Source: Phycisphaerae bacterium (GTDB taxonomy: Bacteria; Planctomycetota; Phycisphaerae; Sedimentisphaerales; Anaerobacaceae). From it: 64,000 nt of DNA. Below the pieces are notes generated by a model that did not search any database, was not told the DNA's origin, and worked only from the letters and a program-made list of their open reading frames with translations. The position numbers were made by a program, and so were the translations under genes. Numbering within the stretch: the first letter of the stretch is position 1; every line of letters starts with the position of its first letter. Of the stretch, positions 59,558 to 64,000 are shown piece by piece. The stretch lies in the NCBI GenBank assembly GCA_017993835.1, contig JAGOLX010000035.1:1503-65502 (forward strand), in the 5' to 3' direction.

Positions 59558-62511
59558 CGGTCCAATCGCATCAATTTGCCCAGTTCTTCAAAGAACTGTG
59601 GGGCCATGACCGATTCCCGTGGCAGCGGCGCTTGGCGCGTCGTGTTTGTGCAGGTACTTGGCCGCAAGTTATCGACCTGCCCACGGCCAGTGGCAAGACA
59701 GCGTGTCTTGATGTAGCCGTGTTCGCGATGGCAGCGCAGGCAGGGCTTCCGCCGTCAGAACGGACCGTAGGCCGACGCATCTTCTTCGTGGTGAACCGCC
59801 GTGTCATTGTGGATGAAGCCCACGAACGGGCGTGCGAGATCGCGCGCAGGTTGTATGATGCTCCTGCGGGCAGCGTACTCCGCGATGTAGCCGACGCACT
59901 CCGGCAGATCAGTGGAGATCCCGAAGCTCCACCACTGGATGTGGCGATTCTAAGGGGCGGGATCTATCGGGACAACCGATGGGCCAGATCAATCACACAG
60001 CCAACAATCATCACCAGCACTATCGACCAGGTGGGTTCACGGCTCCTGTTTCGCGGTTACGGTGTTTCGCAAGCCGCGCAGCCACTGCACGCCGCCCTGA
60101 TCGCCCATGATAGTGTGCTATTCCTGGACGAGGCTCACATCTGCCGGCCTTTTGGCCAGACCCTCGATGCTGTGCAACGGTATCGGGACCGATCATGGGC
60201 ACAGGCTCCAGTGGTCACTCCTTTTGCCGTGGTCCAAATGACCGCGACACCCAACAAGGCTACTGGAGACATATTCCGGCTCAGTATCGCCGACAGGAAA
60301 CACCCCGTCCTTGCGGCTCGAGGCAAGAGTAAACCCGTTCTACTGGTACGGGCCAAAAAAGCAAAAGGAACCGGGTCACTGGATGAATTGGCAAAGGTCC
60401 TTGTCTCGCAGGCCGAGCGGCTGCAATCCGGAGATCGAAGAACAGTCGCCGTCATCGTCAACCGTGTAGCCACGGCTCGCAGAGTCTACGATCTGCTCAG
60501 AAGTGAACAGGTGGCCAACAGAGAGGTCCACCTGGCCATCGGACGCATGCGACCTTTGGATCGTGATGATCTCACGGCAGCGATCCAAGGGCGGGTGAGC
60601 AATCCGCAGCCGGCGCCAGGCGATAAACCACTCTTTGTCGTGGCCACACAGTGCCTGGAAGTGGGTGCGGATTATGACTTTGATGCGATGGTCTGTGAAT
60701 GCGCATCAATCGATGCCTTGCGGCAGCGTTTCGGACGGCTGAACCGCGGGGGGCGGGATATCGACGCGAAGGGCTGTGTGGTGCTTGCCGAAGACCAGAA
60801 GAACAGCGATGATGACCCGATCTACGGTCCCGCATTGGCTGAGACGTGGAAGTGGCTCATCTCCGTCGCTCATGATGAGATCACGGATTTCGGGTTGGCC
60901 GCGATGGAACAGTTGCTCCAAGGTGTGGACCTTGAGCCCATGCTGGCCCCATCGGCTGATGCCCCTGTGATGTTTCCAGCCTACGTAGACGCTTGGGCAC
61001 AGACAAATCCGCATCCTGCGCCAGACCCGGACGTATCGCTCTTCCTGCACGGTCCTCAACACGGGGAACCGGACGTACAGGTCTGCTGGCGTGCGGATCT
61101 ACCGAAGAAGGTCGACGGTGACGTATGGGCGCAGATCATCAGCCTCTGTCCACCTTCCTCACCGGAGTGTATGCCTGTACCTATTGGCGTAGTGAAGTCA
61201 TGGCTGACAAAACAGGAGGCAACCGATGCCCTGCGGAGTGATTTGCTCAGTGCCAGGGCCGCAGATGAGGACACGGAGAATGGTGCCATCGCCACGCGAG
61301 TCGGTATGATCTGGCGAGGTATATCCGAGAGCAGGTTGATTCGCTCCGCCGATGACATACGCCCGGGTGACACAATCGTGCTGCCGGTCAGAACGGGCGG
61401 ATGGTCTGTGTTTGGCCATGTCCCAAGCATGCATGACGAGACTTCCGCAACAGACCAACTGGATATAGCGGAGCGGGCGTTTCGCCAGTCGAGGGGGCGT
61501 GCCATTCTGCGGCTGACGCCGTCGCGTGTTGCCACCTGGCCTGCCAACGAAGCCGTAACAACCCTGAAAACGTGGCTTGGTGATGCTGAGTCAGACTTGC
61601 CTGCGATCTGCGATATACTCCGGCAGATCGGCGAGGTCCTGCCCCCGACGTTTGCGGTTGAGGCAGAAACCTTGAGCACATTGGCAGAGAGGCGACTCGG
61701 TCTGGTGTGGGAGCGGTATCCCGAGTCACAGAAGGGTATCGTATTGACGACCCGACACCCCGTCATCGCGCACCATCCTTTCCTTCCGGCGTTGGACGAC
61801 GGAGAAGATGAGACATCCAGCCTCGCACGCCAGGAGCCGGTATCGCTCAAGAATCACACCGCTCACGTTTGCGGGGTCATGGACAAGACACTGCCTCTGC
61901 TGGCCGTATCATCCTTGAAGGAGACCCTGCTGACGGCAGCAAGACTGCACGACATGGGCAAGGCTGATGAACGATTCCAGGCCCTGCTCCTGAATGGCGA
62001 TCTGACCGACGCATGGGCACAGCCCAGGATATGGGCCAAGTCCGCCAGGTTGCCTCTAACGACAGAACAGCGACGTGCCGCCTATCGGCGCAGCACGCTG
62101 CCCGTGGGATTCCGTCATGAGATGCTCTCAACTCAACTGGCTGAATCTGTTCTTGATCTGCCACAAGACCCTGTGCTCAGGGATCTGACGCTTCACTTGA
62201 TCGCGAGCCATCACGGTTACGGTCGCCCCTTTGCCCCGGTGGTCGTCGATGACGATCCACCCGATGTGGTTCTCCCCGATCTGGCCGTGGGCCTCACGTC
62301 TAAACAACGCATTGACCGACCGCCCCATCGTCTTGATTCTGGCATTGCAGAGCGTTTCTGGTCACTGACACGACGCTATGGATGGTGGGGTCTGGCGTAT
62401 CTTGAGACCGCCTTGCGACTCGCCGACCAGCGTGCCAGCCAATTGGAGGACGACGGCAGCATGGCTATCGATGATCCATCTCAAACAGTGGAGGTGACGG
62501 TATGTCCTTGA
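59554..62511 (+). CDS. cas3: Type I-G CRISPR helicase-nuclease Cas3
   Basis: 985 residues. SF2 helicase motifs: Walker A DLPTASGKT (residues 41-49), DEAH (LDEAHI, D192-H195), QMTATPNKAT motif III-like, and ALRQRFGRLNRGG motif VI near residue 390. The HD nuclease domain is at the C-terminal side, with HTAHVCGV and AARLHDMGKADERF (H799, D800), the order known for type I-G. It unwinds and degrades target DNA recruited by Cascade. It overlaps csb2 by 4 nt and the next gene by 10 nt. Confidence 0.95.
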   Translation: MTVQSHQFAQFFKELWGHDRFPWQRRLARRVCAGTWPQVIDLPTASGKTACLDVAVFAMAAQAGLPPSERTVGRRIFFVVNRRVIVDEAHERACEIARRLYDAPAGSVLRDVADALRQISGDPEAPPLDVAILRGGIYRDNRWARSITQPTIITSTIDQVGSRLLFRGYGVSQAAQPLHAALIAHDSVLFLDEAHICRPFGQTLDAVQRYRDRSWAQAPVVTPFAVVQMTATPNKATGDIFRLSIADRKHPVLAARGKSKPVLLVRAKKAKGTGSLDELAKVLVSQAERLQSGDRRTVAVIVNRVATARRVYDLLRSEQVANREVHLAIGRMRPLDRDDLTAAIQGRVSNPQPAPGDKPLFVVATQCLEVGADYDFDAMVCECASIDALRQRFGRLNRGGRDIDAKGCVVLAEDQKNSDDDPIYGPALAETWKWLISVAHDEITDFGLAAMEQLLQGVDLEPMLAPSADAPVMFPAYVDAWAQTNPHPAPDPDVSLFLHGPQHGEPDVQVCWRADLPKKVDGDVWAQIISLCPPSSPECMPVPIGVVKSWLTKQEATDALRSDLLSARAADEDTENGAIATRVGMIWRGISESRLIRSADDIRPGDTIVLPVRTGGWSVFGHVPSMHDETSATDQLDIAERAFRQSRGRAILRLTPSRVATWPANEAVTTLKTWLGDAESDLPAICDILRQIGEVLPPTFAVEAETLSTLAERRLGLVWERYPESQKGIVLTTRHPVIAHHPFLPALDDGEDETSSLARQEPVSLKNHTAHVCGVMDKTLPLLAVSSLKETLLTAARLHDMGKADERFQALLLNGDLTDAWAQPRIWAKSARLPLTTEQRRAAYRRSTLPVGFRHEMLSTQLAESVLDLPQDPVLRDLTLHLIASHHGYGRPFAPVVVDDDPPDVVLPDLAVGLTSKQRIDRPPHRLDSGIAERFWSLTRRYGWWGLAYLETALRLADQRASQLEDDGSMAIDDPSQTVEVTVCP

Positions 62512-63437
62512 TGCTCAGTGGACTTGACGGCAGCAATCCCCTGGCGTTTCTCGCCGCGCTCGGGACACTCCGCATCCTAACTGGCGCTTTGCCAGACGTG
62601 CAGGTCAAGATGTCCTGGAGCAGGCACACCGGGGCGTATCGTCCTGCCGTACACACCTTGCAGGCACTGACTGAGGATGATGTTGTTGCCCGATTGGACG
62701 AACAACTCAAGGCAATGAACGGTCACATTGCATTCGGCCTTGGGGACAATCTGGCGGTGGCGAGCGAAGCATATCGCTGCTATGCGCAGACGTGTGTTGA
62801 TGCCGCCCGCCCGTTGCAGGGGGACCGTATTGCTGCCGATTTCGCCGCGGCCTTTGCTTGCGATGCACTGCTGAATGAGCAGGGTACGGTCCAGGATACC
62901 GCCTTACGCACGATGAGCGGAGCTGGTCACCAGCACTTCTTGCGGTCGATGCGACAGATCATATCTCAAACAACCGCTGAACACGTGCGCAAAGCCCTCT
63001 TTGCACCTTGGGCCTATGATGATCCAGTCGCTAACCAGACTCTGCGATGGGACCCATCCGATGATAGCCGATACGCCCTGCAATGGCGTGACCCAAGCGG
63101 CGATCCTGACCGCAAACGACGTGGCAGCATGCTCGGAGCCAATCGATTAGCTATGGAAGGTCTACCCCTTCTGCCCTGCGCGCCGGTTGGCAAACATCTT
63201 GAGACGACCGGTTTCGTCGGACGTGGCCGCCGAGACACATACTGGACTTGGCCGATCTGGTCCGCCCCGATCTGTCTTGCTGTCTGCCGCAGCGTTCTGT
63301 CGCAAGCGGCACAGAAGGGCGGCAATCCGATCGGGAGCGATTGGTTCCGAGCGGTGGGGATTGTCGCCGGTTTTCGATGTCAACGCATTACGGTTGGCAA
63401 GTTCCGGAACTTTGCCCCCGCCGTCGCCGTGTTCTGA
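62502..63437 (+). CDS. Type I-G CRISPR Cas8-like subunit (GSU0052-like)
   Basis: 311 residues. It starts LSGLDGSNPLAFLAALGTLRIL, a motif shared by large-subunit-type proteins of type I-G loci. VSEA-type helices and a C-terminal GFRCQRITVGKFRNFAP follow. It is shorter than the ~700-residue Csx17, so it is the small Cas8g or Cas3-associated family version. Position between cas3 and cas4-cas1 supports this. Assignment is by context and N-terminal motif, not a full domain match. Confidence 0.8.
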   Translation: MSLMLSGLDGSNPLAFLAALGTLRILTGALPDVQVKMSWSRHTGAYRPAVHTLQALTEDDVVARLDEQLKAMNGHIAFGLGDNLAVASEAYRCYAQTCVDAARPLQGDRIAADFAAAFACDALLNEQGTVQDTALRTMSGAGHQHFLRSMRQIISQTTAEHVRKALFAPWAYDDPVANQTLRWDPSDDSRYALQWRDPSGDPDRKRRGSMLGANRLAMEGLPLLPCAPVGKHLETTGFVGRGRRDTYWTWPIWSAPICLAVCRSVLSQAAQKGGNPIGSDWFRAVGIVAGFRCQRITVGKFRNFAPAVAVF

Positions 63438-63570
63438 CGTAGGTCAAACCAGAACACGCCGGGCGGCATTGCGGGCTGGGTTTGTTTGTCGCGGCGGAAT
63501 CTTACTAAAGGCGGTCCGCTTCTTTGTCGATCTTTGACAAGTGAATAGCGTCTTTTGGGAGGGCGGAAGT

Positions 63571-64000
63571 ATGATTCAGTCAGCGGATGCTCATGAATCC
63601 ATCGACGCCGACGGCGAGGGGCCGGACCTGCTGCCCGTGCGGATGCTCAACGAGTACGCCTATTGCCCGCGTCTGTTTCACCTGATGCACGTCGAGGGCC
63701 GGTGGGCGGACAATGCCTATACCGTGGACGGCCGGAACGTCCACCGCCGGGCGGATCGGCTCGACCACGTCCTGCCCGATCCTGAGAACCGCGACTCCGA
63801 CGATTCGGACGCCGCATCCGAAGGCGGCAACGGCAACGGGCACAAGACCGGGGCCGACGGCGACGAGCCGCCGACTGTCACCCGGTCCGTGATGCTGGGC
63901 AGCGTGGCTCTCGGGCTCACCGGCAAGCTTGATCTGGTCTCCACCGCCGACGAGGTCGCGGTGCCCGTCGAGACCAAGCGCGGCCGCGTGCCCAACAACG
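63571..64000 (+). CDS. Type I-G Cas4-Cas1 fusion, Cas4 part (cut by window edge)
   Basis: The frame runs from ATG 63571 (gggagg 8 nt upstream) off the end of the window, so no stop is seen. 143 residues are visible. LNEYAYCPRLFHL holds the first Fe-S cysteine (C32) of the Cas4 domain, and LTGKLDLV and VPVETKRGR are its PD-(D/E)XK nuclease motifs. An acidic, Gly-rich loop (about residues 70-100) is an insertion typical of I-G Cas4. In type I-G, Cas4 is fused to Cas1 and selects PAM-proximal prespacers; the Cas1 part, Cas2 and the array should lie beyond 64000. A 133-bp spacer precedes it. Confidence 0.9.
   Translation, partial: MIQSADAHESIDADGEGPDLLPVRMLNEYAYCPRLFHLMHVEGRWADNAYTVDGRNVHRRADRLDHVLPDPENRDSDDSDAASEGGNGNGHKTGADGDEPPTVTRSVMLGSVALGLTGKLDLVSTADEVAVPVETKRGRVPNN

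Noticed and set aside
63438-63570. CRISPR array in the spacer before cas4-cas1
   Set aside because: The 133 bp contain no direct repeats. No regularly spaced repeat was found anywhere in the window.

Overview
This window comes from a high-GC bacterial chromosome that looks like an anaerobic member of the Planctomycetota (probably Phycisphaerae-like). That placement is an inference from gene style, not a database result: Tat-exported Gfo/Idh proteins and sulfatases, GH127 and DUF4832 sugar enzymes, HEAT-repeat proteins, oxygen-sensitive radical dehydratase-type genes, and many dispersed intergenic palindromes.

Layout. 0.2-10.9 kb: exported polysaccharide-degradation genes (HEAT protein, Gfo/Idh oxidoreductase, DUF4832 glycosidase-like protein, GH127 arabinofuranosidase, beta-helix/PA14 protein) and two YkgJ-type cysteine-cluster proteins. 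10.9-16 kb: ilvD, a Tat-exported unknown, a sulfatase and a membrane protein. 16.3-38.7 kb: a selenium region with selA, selB, selD and the selenocysteine tRNA (selC), interleaved with eight genes that carry an in-frame UGA. Between them lie lrgAB, a DUF3034 protein, a methyltransferase and a cluster of three 2-hydroxyacyl-CoA dehydratase-like subunits with an activase. 39.3-43.7 kb: an AT-richer accessory/defence block (NTase-fold DUF6932, XRE-ImmA, Beta/sce7725-like, sce7726-like, HNH). 44.1-53.5 kb: four large exported proteins ending in a thioredoxin-like domain that lacks CxxC. 54.3-64 kb: tRNA-Met, tRNA-Glu, an integrase whose gene runs into the tRNA-Glu, a DUF3631 fragment, and a type I-G CRISPR-Cas operon cut by the window edge (no array visible).

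The main discovery is a set of apparently undescribed selenoproteins. Six paralogous exported proteins end, by conventional annotation, at an identical TGA. In all six the frame stays open after it for 40-52 codons. All six continue as U-x-x-x-C-x-x-S-W-R-(V/I)-P, and the four operon copies share a longer conserved tail (their 30-nt spacers only make sense with the longer ends). Two small membrane-anchored proteins, one directly after selB and one directly after selC, also carry an in-frame TGA; the second ends in a CPTU redox motif. In all eight, a 7-8 bp hairpin with a UGG or UGU triloop sits 20-22 nt after the UGA, where a bacterial SECIS should be. Its stem covaries among the paralogs. Other genes here use TGA as an ordinary stop, so this is not a genome-wide code change.

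A second theme is dispersed palindromic repeats inside reading frames. One ~163 bp structured element lies in frame in both the GH127 gene and a YkgJ gene. Other repeat families lie in frame in the sulfatase, a dehydratase subunit and the selD-ahpD junction. This resembles the Rickettsia palindromic elements.
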